From Reyranella sp. (lineage in GTDB: Bacteria; Pseudomonadota; Alphaproteobacteria; Reyranellales; Reyranellaceae): DNA of 5,995 nt. The DNA lies in assembly GCA_016780605.1 (NCBI GenBank), contig JADHLS010000365.1:1-5995 (forward strand), given 5' to 3'. The first letter of the stretch is position 1, and each line of letters starts with the position of its first letter. The position numbers were made by a program, and so were the translations under genes. Positions 1-5,979 of this stretch are shown piece by piece. The notes under the pieces were generated by a model. It was not told the DNA's origin. It was given only the letters and a program-made list of their open reading frames with translations, and searched no databases.

Positions 1-59
1 CGGCTGAAGGTGATCTTCTTCTCCGCCATGTCCGCCTGCGAGGCGAATGCCCGTGCCAT
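1..59 (-). CDS. N-terminus of a probable MBL-fold metallo-hydrolase (partial, cut by window edge)
   Basis: Only the first 19 codons and two further bases are present, reading leftward from an ATG at 59; the rest lies outside the window. The visible peptide, MARAFASQADMAEKKITFS, resembles from memory the start of alphaproteobacterial MBL-fold metallo-hydrolases, which continue into an 'AYTAEGDPN' type segment. None of the zinc-binding HxHxDH motif is in view, so the family call rests on N-terminal resemblance alone. The start is well supported by a GGGGAG ribosome binding site eight bases upstream. It follows the HtrA-like gene on the same strand after about 100 bases, so the two could be co-transcribed through the intervening hairpin. 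That this is a real gene start is fairly secure; the function is tentative. Confidence 0.5.
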   Translation of the reverse strand, partial: MARAFASQADMAEKKITFS

Positions 60-67
60 CGGTATAT

Positions 68-73
68 CTCCCC
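68..73 (-). promoter_or_regulatory. Ribosome binding site of the left-edge gene
   Basis: On the minus strand this reads GGGGAG, eight bases before the ATG at 59. It is the best evidence that the short coding stretch at the left edge is a true gene start. It begins only three bases beyond the foot of the long hairpin, so folding of the hairpin in the mRNA could affect ribosome access. Confidence 0.6.
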
Positions 74-76
74 AAT

Positions 77-155
77 CTGTCGTCCTGAGCGTAGCGAAGG
101 ACCTCATCGCCGCTTGCCACGGGGATGAGATCCTTCGCTGCGCTCAGGATGACAG
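77..155. repeat. Long imperfect palindrome, REP-like intergenic element
   Basis: Two 32-base arms (77-108 and 124-155) are inverted copies of one another around a 15-base spacer. By my pairing 29 of 32 positions are Watson-Crick; the exceptions are 82/150, 92/140 and 102/130, and two of these are G-T pairs on the plus strand. The inner part can extend by three more pairs (110-112 with 120-122). The arm core, CCTGAGCGNAGCGAAGGA, matches from memory a palindromic motif scattered between genes in many bacterial genomes. The element runs from seven bases after the HtrA-like stop codon to just before the next gene's ribosome binding site. No T-run follows it on either strand, so a classical intrinsic terminator is unlikely; mRNA stabilisation or partial attenuation is possible. 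Confidence 0.85.
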
Positions 156-161
156 TATAGC

Positions 162-1178
162 TCAGTCCGTGCCGTACTTGTGATATCGCCCGCGATCGCC
201 GGTGCGCACCGTCACCTCGAAGGCGTCGTTGTCGCGTTCCATGCGCAGTGTCACCGCCGTGCCGGCCGGACCGCTGGCCCACAGCTTGCGATAGAAATCG
301 GCGACATCGTCGAGCACGTCGCCGTTCAGGGCATGCAGGATGTCGCCGCGCTGCAAGCCGGCGCGATCGGCCGGACCGCCATCGGAGATGCCGCCGACCA
401 CGAGCTGGCCCATATGCTCGACGGTGTAGAGACCGAGCCACGGCCGCGGCGGCGTCGACAGACGGCCCTTGCTCACCAGCTCCTCGAAGATCGGCTTCAG
501 CCGGTTGATCGGCACATACATGTTGCCGGGGAAGGCAGGCGCGCCGGGACCCAACGCTTCCTGCACCAGCAGCGAACCGATGCCGAGCAGCGTGCCGTCC
601 TGGCCGATCAGCCCCGAGCCGCCCCACAGCGGATAGGCCGGCACGGTGAAGATGGCGTTGTCCAGAAGGTACTCCCAGTAGCCGGCGAATTCGCGACGGC
701 CGGCGACCTTGACCTTGAGCGTCGCCTTCTCGCCCCCCAGGCCCGCGACGTAAGCCTCGCTGCGCAGCTCGAGGATGTCGGAATCACCGAACTGCAGATG
801 GCGCTGGTGCAAAGGCCGCTCGGTGCGAACCAAGCCGAAGCCGCTTTCGTAGTCGTAGCCTACGATGTAGGCCGGCCAGTCGGTACCGTCGATGTCGGTG
901 ATGGTGACGGTATCGGCTTCCATGATCAGGTAACCGATGGTGACGACCAGCCCGTCGTCGCTGATCAGCACGCCGTGGCCCTCACGCTCGGTGCCCAGCG
1001 TCTGGGCCGAACGGCGGTCCTTCGGCACAGTGGTTTTGAGCCCGACCACGGCGGGCAGCGCACCGGCCACGGCCGGCGGCAGATTGGAAACACCGGGAAG
1101 CCGCGCTTCCACGGCCTCGCGGCCGGTGGGGACATGACCACCCGACCCGTTCGCCGAACCGTTCAACCCTCGGGCCAT
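162..1178 (-). CDS. HtrA/DegP-like trypsin-fold protein with PDZ domain, probable pseudoprotease
   Basis: The 338-residue protein has the layout of an S1C (HtrA/DegP) serine protease: a trypsin-like domain over roughly residues 40-235, then one PDZ domain (about 247-325) opening with PWLG and containing GGPADRAGLQRGDIL. The fold landmarks are clear (HGVLISDDGLVVT; LIGQDGTLLGIGS), but the catalytic positions are not conserved. The usual NNHVV is IGYLI (Tyr83 for His), the usual TDLAL is SGFGL (Gly113 for Asp), and the usual GNSGGPLV is LWGGSGLI (Gly186 for Ser, with a Ser at 188). This suggests a binding or scaffold role rather than proteolysis. I see no convincing signal peptide; the N-terminal 30 residues are Gly/Ala-rich, so it may be cytoplasmic. 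I chose the ATG at 1178 because GGAGG lies six bases upstream; an in-frame ATG at 1217 would add 13 residues but has no such site. The gene diverges from uvrD. Confidence 0.85.
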   Translation of the reverse strand: MARGLNGSANGSGGHVPTGREAVEARLPGVSNLPPAVAGALPAVVGLKTTVPKDRRSAQTLGTEREGHGVLISDDGLVVTIGYLIMEADTVTITDIDGTDWPAYIVGYDYESGFGLVRTERPLHQRHLQFGDSDILELRSEAYVAGLGGEKATLKVKVAGRREFAGYWEYLLDNAIFTVPAYPLWGGSGLIGQDGTLLGIGSLLVQEALGPGAPAFPGNMYVPINRLKPIFEELVSKGRLSTPPRPWLGLYTVEHMGQLVVGGISDGGPADRAGLQRGDILHALNGDVLDDVADFYRKLWASGPAGTAVTLRMERDNDAFEVTVRTGDRGRYHKYGTD

Positions 1179-1272
1179 CGGCAACCTCCAAACGGCACCG
1201 ACGCAGGGCGCCGGCACATTCCCCGGACGTCAAAGATAGGCGTAAGGGCTTCCGATTGCTATATGACGCTGC
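1179..1272. promoter_or_regulatory. Divergent intergenic region between the HtrA-like gene and uvrD
   Basis: This 94-base gap must hold the promoters of both divergent genes, unless they start inside the neighbouring coding sequence. Besides the GGAGG of the HtrA-like gene, I see a TATATG hexamer at 1260-1265 on the plus strand, close before uvrD, and a TTGACG hexamer on the minus strand at 1229-1234. Neither has a well-placed partner box, so I do not assign defined promoters. No palindrome stands out. Confidence 0.45.
1185..1189 (-). promoter_or_regulatory. Ribosome binding site deciding the HtrA-like start
   Basis: The minus strand reads GGAGG with six bases between it and the ATG at 1178, a near-ideal Shine-Dalgarno. 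The more upstream in-frame ATG at 1217 is preceded only by a C/G-rich run without this motif, so the shorter protein is preferred. Confidence 0.8.
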
Positions 1273-3573
1273 ATGGCGCCCCCCGCCGATCCGTTCGAAA
1301 TCACCGACGACCCGACGCCGACTGATCCCCAGCCGGCGCGGCGCTCCGTCGTGCCCAACGCCCACCTGGACGGGCTGAACGAAGAGCAGCGGCAGGCCGT
1401 CGTGCACGAAGGCGGCCCGTTGCTGGTCCTGGCCGGCGCCGGCACCGGCAAAACGCGCGTTCTGACGACCCGTATCGCCCACCTCTTGATCACAGGCCGC
1501 GCGCGCACATCACAAATTCTTGCAGTCACCTTCACCAACAAGGCTGCCCGCGAGATGCTCGACCGCGTGGCGAGCCTGATCGGCGGAGCGGCCGACGGCA
1601 TGTGGCTGGGCACTTTCCATGCCATCGGCGTGCGCGTGCTGCGCCGCCATGCCGAGCTGGTGGGCCTGAAGAGCAATTTCACCATCCTCGACACCGACGA
1701 CCAGACGCGGCTGATCAAGCAGCTGCTGCAGGCCGAGGGCATCGACGACAAGAAATGGCCGGCCCGCATACTCTCCGGCATCATCCAGCGCTGGAAGGAC
1801 CGTGCGCTGACGCCCGATAAAGTGTCGGGCGACGACGCCGGCGAGTTCGCCAACGGCAAGGCGGTCGAGATCTACCGCCAGTACCAGGCGCGGCTGACCG
1901 AGGTGAATGCCGTCGATTTCGGCGACCTGGTCATGCACTGCGTGACCCTGTGGCAGAGCCATCCCGACGTCCTGACGCAGTACCACCGCCGCTTCCGCCA
2001 CATCCTGGTCGACGAATACCAGGACACCAACGTGGCGCAGTACCTGTGGCTGCGGCTGCTGGCGCAGGGCACGCCGGACGTCTGCTGCGTCGGCGACGAC
2101 GATCAATCGATCTACGGCTGGCGCGGTGCGGAGGTCGGCAACATCCTGCGTTTCGAGAAGGATTTCCCCGGCGCCACCATCGTGCGGCTGGAGCGCAACT
2201 ACCGCTCGACGCCCCATATCCTGGCCGCCGCCTCCCACCTGATCTCGCACAACGAAGGCCGCCTGGGGAAAACCCTGTGGACCGATCTCAAGGAGGGTGA
2301 GCGCATCTCCCTGCGCGGCGTGTGGGACGGCGACGAGGAAGCCCGCACCGTCGGCGAGGAGATCGAAGCCCTGCAGCGCGACAGGCACGCGCTCAGCCAG
2401 ATCGCCATCCTGGTGCGCGCCGGCTTCCAGACCCGGGAATTCGAAGAGCGGTTCATCACCATGGGCCTGCCCTACCGCGTGATCGGCGGCCCGCGCTTCT
2501 ACGAGCGCCAGGAGATCCGGGACGCCCTGGCTTACTGCCGGGTCACCGTGCAGCCTGACGACGACCTCGCCTTCGAGCGCATCTACAACACGCCGCGCCG
2601 CGGCCTGGGCGAATCGGCGCTACGCTCGCTGCGCATCATCCAGCGGGCGCAGAAGGTCTCGCTGTACGAGGCGACGCGGCGGGCACTCGAGACCGATGAG
2701 CTGAAGGGCCGCCAGCGCAAGTCGCTGGGCGACCTCATCGCGAACTTCGATCGCTGGCGGGCGATGCTGAACGGCATGCACCACATCGAGGTCGTCGAGA
2801 CCATGCTCGACGAATCCGGCTACACCGACATGCTGCGCGCCGACCGTTCGCCCGAGGCCGAAGGCCGGCTGGAGAACCTGAAGGAGCTGACCAACGCCCT
2901 GCAGGAGTTCGACACCCTGCCCGCTTTTCTCGAGCACGTGGCGCTGCTGACCGACAACGCCGAGCGCGCCGGCAGCGACATGGTGAGCGTCATGACGCTG
3001 CATGCCGCCAAGGGGCTGGAGTTCGACACCGTGTTCCTGCCGGGCTGGGAGGAAGGCCTGTTCCCCAACCAGCGCGCGCTCGACGACAAGGGCGTGGCCG
3101 GGCTCGAGGAGGAGCGGCGGCTGGCCTATGTCGGGCTGACGCGGGCCCGCAAGCGGGCCTATGTCTCCTTCGCCGCCAACCGGCGCGTCTTCAACCAGTG
3201 GCAGGCCGCGATCCCGTCGCGCTTCCTGCGCGAACTGCCGACCGACCAGCTGGCCGAGAGCAGCGATGCCGGCCTCTACGCCACCTACTCCGCCGGCCAC
3301 CACGGTGGCCTGCGCGAGCAGGCGAGCGGCTTCGACTACGAGAGCCTGGGGGTGACGAGTGTCGGGCGTTCGCGGACGCGCTGGCGCGACGAGACGTTCG
3401 ACGACCGCCGCGCCGTCGAGGGCGACAAGCCCGACCTCAGCATCGGCCAGCGCGTGTTCCACCAGAAGTTCGGCTACGGCCGCATCGTCGCGGTCGACGG
3501 CAACAAGCTCGACATCGAGTTCGAGAAAGCCGGCGCCAAGAAGGTCCTGGACAGCTTCATCGAGGCGGCGTGA
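1273..3573 (+). CDS. uvrD: UvrD/PcrA-type superfamily 1A DNA helicase
   Basis: This ATP-dependent 3'-5' helicase unwinds DNA in nucleotide excision repair and mismatch repair and clears proteins from DNA in the cytoplasm. All SF1A motifs are present in order in the 766 residues: Q motif LNEEQRQAV (35-43), Walker A GAGTGKT (55-61), Ia VTFTNKAAREM (85-95), Ib GTFHAIGVRVLR (113-124), Walker B VDEYQD (246-251), III GDDDQSIYGWRGA (274-286), IV RLERNYRST (305-313), V MTLHAAKGLEFDTVFLPGWE (574-593) and VI EERRLAYVGLTRARKR (613-628). After a variable linker, the C-terminal segment (about 724-763, IGQRVFHQKFGYGRIV) is the small Tudor-like domain typical of UvrD/PcrA. The length is slightly above the usual 720-740 because of an acidic, proline-rich N-terminal tail of about 30 residues. 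The ATG at 1273 has no clear Shine-Dalgarno, so the start is less certain than the product. It overlaps prmA by four bases. UvrD and PcrA cannot be separated by eye; UvrD is the usual proteobacterial name. Confidence 0.95.
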   Translation: MAPPADPFEITDDPTPTDPQPARRSVVPNAHLDGLNEEQRQAVVHEGGPLLVLAGAGTGKTRVLTTRIAHLLITGRARTSQILAVTFTNKAAREMLDRVASLIGGAADGMWLGTFHAIGVRVLRRHAELVGLKSNFTILDTDDQTRLIKQLLQAEGIDDKKWPARILSGIIQRWKDRALTPDKVSGDDAGEFANGKAVEIYRQYQARLTEVNAVDFGDLVMHCVTLWQSHPDVLTQYHRRFRHILVDEYQDTNVAQYLWLRLLAQGTPDVCCVGDDDQSIYGWRGAEVGNILRFEKDFPGATIVRLERNYRSTPHILAAASHLISHNEGRLGKTLWTDLKEGERISLRGVWDGDEEARTVGEEIEALQRDRHALSQIAILVRAGFQTREFEERFITMGLPYRVIGGPRFYERQEIRDALAYCRVTVQPDDDLAFERIYNTPRRGLGESALRSLRIIQRAQKVSLYEATRRALETDELKGRQRKSLGDLIANFDRWRAMLNGMHHIEVVETMLDESGYTDMLRADRSPEAEGRLENLKELTNALQEFDTLPAFLEHVALLTDNAERAGSDMVSVMTLHAAKGLEFDTVFLPGWEEGLFPNQRALDDKGVAGLEEERRLAYVGLTRARKRAYVSFAANRRVFNQWQAAIPSRFLRELPTDQLAESSDAGLYATYSAGHHGGLREQASGFDYESLGVTSVGRSRTRWRDETFDDRRAVEGDKPDLSIGQRVFHQKFGYGRIVAVDGNKLDIEFEKAGAKKVLDSFIEAA

Positions 3574-4430
3574 GCCTCTGGACGGCCTGGAAGGAAGTCC
3601 CGTCAACCGAGCGCCTCGCGCAGGAACAGGCGCTGGAGCCGCTCGCCGAGCAGGGCTTCGTCGTCACCAGTCGCGAGGTCTCACGCGACGGGCCCTGGCG
3701 CATCGAAATCTTCGGTGAAGGCGACCGGTCGATCGTCGCGGCGGCGATCGGCGCTGGCTGGCAGTGGCAGGACCTGCCCGACAAGGACTGGGTGGCCGAG
3801 AATCAGCGATCGTTCCAGCCCTTCTCCGTCGGCCCCTTCTGGGTCCATCCTTCGCACAACGCCGACGGCATGCCGGCCGGACTGCTACCATTGCGCATCG
3901 ACGCCGGCATGGCCTTCGGCACCGGCACGCATGCCACCACGCGTGGCTGCCTGGAGATGCTAGCGACGCTCGATGCGGCGCAGACGGCCAACGCCGTCGA
4001 CGTCGGCTGCGGCAGCGGCATTCTGGCCATCGCCATGGCCAAGCTGTGGAAGCGCCCGGTGATCGGCGGCGACAACGACGCCGAGGCGGTTGCTGTTGCG
4101 CGCGAGAATGCCGAGCTGAACGGCGTCGGCGATCTCTGCCGCTTCGTGCATGCCATCGGCCTGCGCCACGACGACCTGCAGGCGCTCAAGCCCTACGATC
4201 TTGTCGTCGCCAACATCCTGGCAGGGCCGCTGATCGAGCTCTCGGACGCCTTCTCTGGCGCGGTGCGGCCCGGCGGCTGGGCGCTGCTGAGCGGCCTGCT
4301 GCTTGAGCAGGCCGGCGACATTCTCACGGTCTACCGTCGCTGGGGCTTCTCACCGAAGCGCCACGTCGATCTGGAAACCGGCGGCGCAATATGGCGCACG
4401 CTGCTGCTTCGCCGGACCACCGGGGCGTGA
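3570..4430 (+). CDS. prmA: Ribosomal protein L11 methyltransferase
   Basis: PrmA uses S-adenosylmethionine to trimethylate ribosomal protein L11 at several amino groups. The 286-residue product is close to the E. coli enzyme in length (293). An N-terminal L11-recognition domain (about 1-90) leads to the linker signature MAFGTGTHATTRGCLEML (114-131). The Rossmann-type SAM-binding motif I is VDVGCGSGILAIA (143-155), the acidic end of strand two is GGDND (166-170), and the characteristic NILAGPL motif lies at 215-221. I chose the GTG at 3570, although the frame stays open well upstream. The upstream part lies inside uvrD, homology begins at SLWTAWKEV, and GTG overlaps the uvrD stop as GTGA, with a modest GAGG at 3562-3565. 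This arrangement points to translational coupling with uvrD. All expected motifs are intact. Confidence 0.94.
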   Translation: MSLWTAWKEVPSTERLAQEQALEPLAEQGFVVTSREVSRDGPWRIEIFGEGDRSIVAAAIGAGWQWQDLPDKDWVAENQRSFQPFSVGPFWVHPSHNADGMPAGLLPLRIDAGMAFGTGTHATTRGCLEMLATLDAAQTANAVDVGCGSGILAIAMAKLWKRPVIGGDNDAEAVAVARENAELNGVGDLCRFVHAIGLRHDDLQALKPYDLVVANILAGPLIELSDAFSGAVRPGGWALLSGLLLEQAGDILTVYRRWGFSPKRHVDLETGGAIWRTLLLRRTTGA

Positions 4431-4456
4431 GCCGGTAAACGACGTGACCTCCAGGT
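4431..4456. other. Short convergent gap between prmA and the exporter gene
   Basis: Only 26 bases separate the two convergent stop codons. The only symmetry I see is a weak ACCT-CC-AGGT hairpin at 4447-4456 with a two-base loop and no T-run. No intrinsic terminator is evident, so transcripts from both sides may run into the opposite gene or end by Rho. Confidence 0.5.
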
Positions 4457-5317
4457 TCAAATTGGCCGGGCGCTCGATCTTACTTGTGTAAGGGCGACGC
4501 CGGAGATCGTGAGCAGCCCGCCGACAATCAGCTTAGGCGTCACACGGTCTCCCAGAAACAATACGCTCGAAATCAGGGCGAACACCGGAAGGAGCAGGCC
4601 GAATGGCGCGACGCGGCCCATGGAGCAACGGCCGATCAGCCAGAACCAAAGGCCAAACCCGACAATTCCTCCGACGAAAATCGTGTAGGCGAGTGCCAGC
4701 CAACCACGCTCATCCGCCGTGATGAGGCTCGCCAGTTGCCCATGTTCCAGGAGCAGCGACATCAGCATGACTTGCGGCACGGTGAATAGCGACGACCAGC
4801 CCATCAGCATCAAAGGGTCGAAAGGCCCGTAGCGTTTGGTCAAGACGTTGGACACCGCGAACGCGAAGGCTGCCCCGACCACAAGCGTCAGCGGAAGCGC
4901 GCTTGCCGACAGGCCAGGCCCCGCTGCCAACACGACCACGCCGACGAACGCAAGCAGCACACCGGCGGACGTCGCTGGAGACGGCCTCTCGGCGAGCAGC
5001 GGCCAGGCCAGCAGGATGGTGAAGGGCGTGGTGAGCTGATAGGCGACGGCCGACATGCTTCCCGAGCCGAGTCCAAGGCCAACGTAGAAGAGCCCGAAGT
5101 TCAATCCACCAAGGAAAACCGAAATAGCTGCGATGGGGCCGAACTGTTGAGGTGTGGGCCTTTTGACGAACGGGATGAGCAGCAGCGCGATGGCCAGGAA
5201 GCGCAGGGCGAGGAAGAAGAGAGGCGGAAACTCCATAACGCCCACTTTGATGGCCACGAACTGATAACCCCAGAGCAAGGGGACCGCCACCGCGCACGCG
5301 ATCTGAATGAAAGACAT
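4457..5317 (-). CDS. EamA/DMT-superfamily exporter, ten transmembrane helices
   Basis: This is an inner-membrane permease of the drug/metabolite transporter superfamily, 286 residues, with the duplicated five-plus-five helix EamA layout. Hydrophobic segments lie at about 5-25, 31-50, 61-82, 86-107, 115-133, 140-160, 170-190, 205-227, 236-256 and 262-279. Family features are visible: WGYQFVAIKVG (16-26) with PPLFFLALRF (31-40) in the first half, and IVGFGLWFWLIGR (218-230) followed by RVAPFGLLLPVFALISSVLFLGDRVT (starting at 235) in the second. From memory this pattern is close to E. coli EamA (YdeD), an exporter of cysteine and O-acetylserine, but substrates vary widely in this family, so I assign none and no symbol. 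The ATG at 5317 has GAGG five bases upstream. It lies 71 bases downstream of the TetR-family gene, with a palindrome in between, suggesting local repression. Confidence 0.9.
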   Translation of the reverse strand: MSFIQIACAVAVPLLWGYQFVAIKVGVMEFPPLFFLALRFLAIALLLIPFVKRPTPQQFGPIAAISVFLGGLNFGLFYVGLGLGSGSMSAVAYQLTTPFTILLAWPLLAERPSPATSAGVLLAFVGVVVLAAGPGLSASALPLTLVVGAAFAFAVSNVLTKRYGPFDPLMLMGWSSLFTVPQVMLMSLLLEHGQLASLITADERGWLALAYTIFVGGIVGFGLWFWLIGRCSMGRVAPFGLLLPVFALISSVLFLGDRVTPKLIVGGLLTISGVALTQVRSSARPI

Positions 5318-5322
5318 GGTAT

Positions 5323-5326
5323 CCTC
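5323..5326 (-). promoter_or_regulatory. Ribosome binding site of the exporter gene
   Basis: The minus strand reads GAGG five bases before the ATG at 5317, supporting that start. It lies only seven bases downstream of the palindromic operator candidate. Confidence 0.6.
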
Positions 5327-5333
5327 ATTTTAA

Positions 5334-5345
5334 GACCGATCGGTC
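5334..5345. promoter_or_regulatory. Putative TetR-family operator, perfect 12-bp palindrome
   Basis: GACCGATCGGTC is a perfect palindrome in the 71-base gap between the TetR-family gene and the exporter gene, ending 16 bases before the exporter's ATG. A repressor bound here would block RNA polymerase at or just past the exporter's promoter. From memory, the GACC-N4-GGTC core resembles operators of NemR-type TetR regulators. The outer bases do not extend the symmetry. I see no clear -35/-10 pair around it. That it is a binding site is inferred from symmetry and place. Confidence 0.7.
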
Positions 5346-5388
5346 CAGATAAAGGCGTGCAAAACCCAAAATGCGCATATGGGCTGAG

Positions 5389-5979
5389 CTACCTGATGAA
5401 GCGGTCGAGAAAAGCGTCGGCAGTGGCTTGCGATGCGGCTCGCGTTGGCCCCGTCTTACCGGTCACCCGAAGTCCTTCGACGAAGCAGACAAGTATCCGC
5501 GCTGCATTTGTGGGCTCAACGCCAGCCGCCAGCTCGCCGGCTGATTTCGCGCGCGAGAATGCGCCAGCGGCCTTGGCCTCCAGCGCTTTGAAGAAACCGC
5601 GGATGCGAGTTTCAACCTCCGGGTCGTGGCCCGCCAATTCCATGGCTGTGGCCACCAATAGGCATCCGCGCCGACCGCTGGCGCCGCTCGTCCGGCCGAC
5701 GTAACCGGCAAGCAAGGTCCGCAGGCCATCAACCGGCCCGCGGCGCGGATCGAGTTCGACGTCTGTGCGCGCCAGGGCGTCGGCGATATAGCGATCGAGC
5801 GCACGCAGGAAGAGTGCGTGCTTGCCCCCGAACGCGGCATAGAGGCTGCCACGCGAAAGCTTCGTCGCTCGAAGCAGGTCTGGAAGCGCGGTGCCGTGGT
5901 AGCCGCGTGACCAAAACACACTCATGGCGCGCTCGACAGCGGCTTCCGTGTCAAAACTCCGGGGCCGGCCACGCGGCAA
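5389..5979 (-). CDS. TetR/AcrR-family transcriptional repressor (start uncertain, possibly cut by window edge)
   Basis: The protein is a one-component repressor: an N-terminal helix-turn-helix binds an operator, and a helical C-terminal domain dimerises and binds an inducer. The DNA-binding part is clear: GRPRSFD at 4-10, then FWSRGYHGT (22-30), DLLRATKLSRGSLYAAFGGK (34-53), the standard TetR recognition region. The C-terminal part contains RRGCLLVATAMELA (103-116) with Cys106, matching the GCL segment of NemR-type regulators, whose Cys senses electrophiles. At about 196 residues it is normal for the family. The start used here is a TTG at 5979 with no visible ribosome binding site. The frame stays open to the window edge 16 bases upstream, so the true start may lie outside. 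The gene sits upstream of the exporter on the same strand and probably controls it and perhaps itself. The regulator call is secure; the inducer is unknown. Confidence 0.88.
   Translation of the reverse strand: MPRGRPRSFDTEAAVERAMSVFWSRGYHGTALPDLLRATKLSRGSLYAAFGGKHALFLRALDRYIADALARTDVELDPRRGPVDGLRTLLAGYVGRTSGASGRRGCLLVATAMELAGHDPEVETRIRGFFKALEAKAAGAFSRAKSAGELAAGVEPTNAARILVCFVEGLRVTGKTGPTRAASQATADAFLDRFIR

Noticed and set aside
77..155. Intrinsic terminator interpretation of the long hairpin
   Set aside because: No T-run follows the stem on either strand; on the minus strand the next bases are the following gene's ribosome binding site.
77..155. CRISPR or tandem repeat array
   Set aside because: There is a single pair of inverted arms with one spacer, not direct repeats with regular spacers, and no other copy in the window.
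1179..1217. Longer start for the HtrA-like gene at 1217
   Set aside because: No Shine-Dalgarno before that ATG, whereas GGAGG is ideally spaced before the ATG at 1178.
180..1325. A 381-codon open frame on the plus strand opposite the HtrA-like gene
   Set aside because: High-GC shadow of the real gene: the peptide is rich in Arg, Ala, Gly, Asp and His with no domain, while the opposite strand encodes a recognisable trypsin-fold and PDZ protein with a ribosome binding site.
3198..3569. N-terminal extension of the prmA reading frame inside uvrD
   Set aside because: The extension is Arg-rich and reads an alternate frame of uvrD; PrmA homology begins only at the GTG at 3570.
2620..3606. A 328-codon open frame on the minus strand opposite uvrD
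   Set aside because: Shadow of uvrD: low-complexity Val/Ala/Leu/Gly-rich peptide with no motif, lying over the conserved helicase motifs on the other strand. The same applies to the minus-strand frame at 1510-2388.
4479..4492. CTTAC-TTGT-GTAAG hairpin near the exporter's C-terminus
   Set aside because: Only five base pairs, inside the coding sequence and without a T-run on either strand; probably chance.
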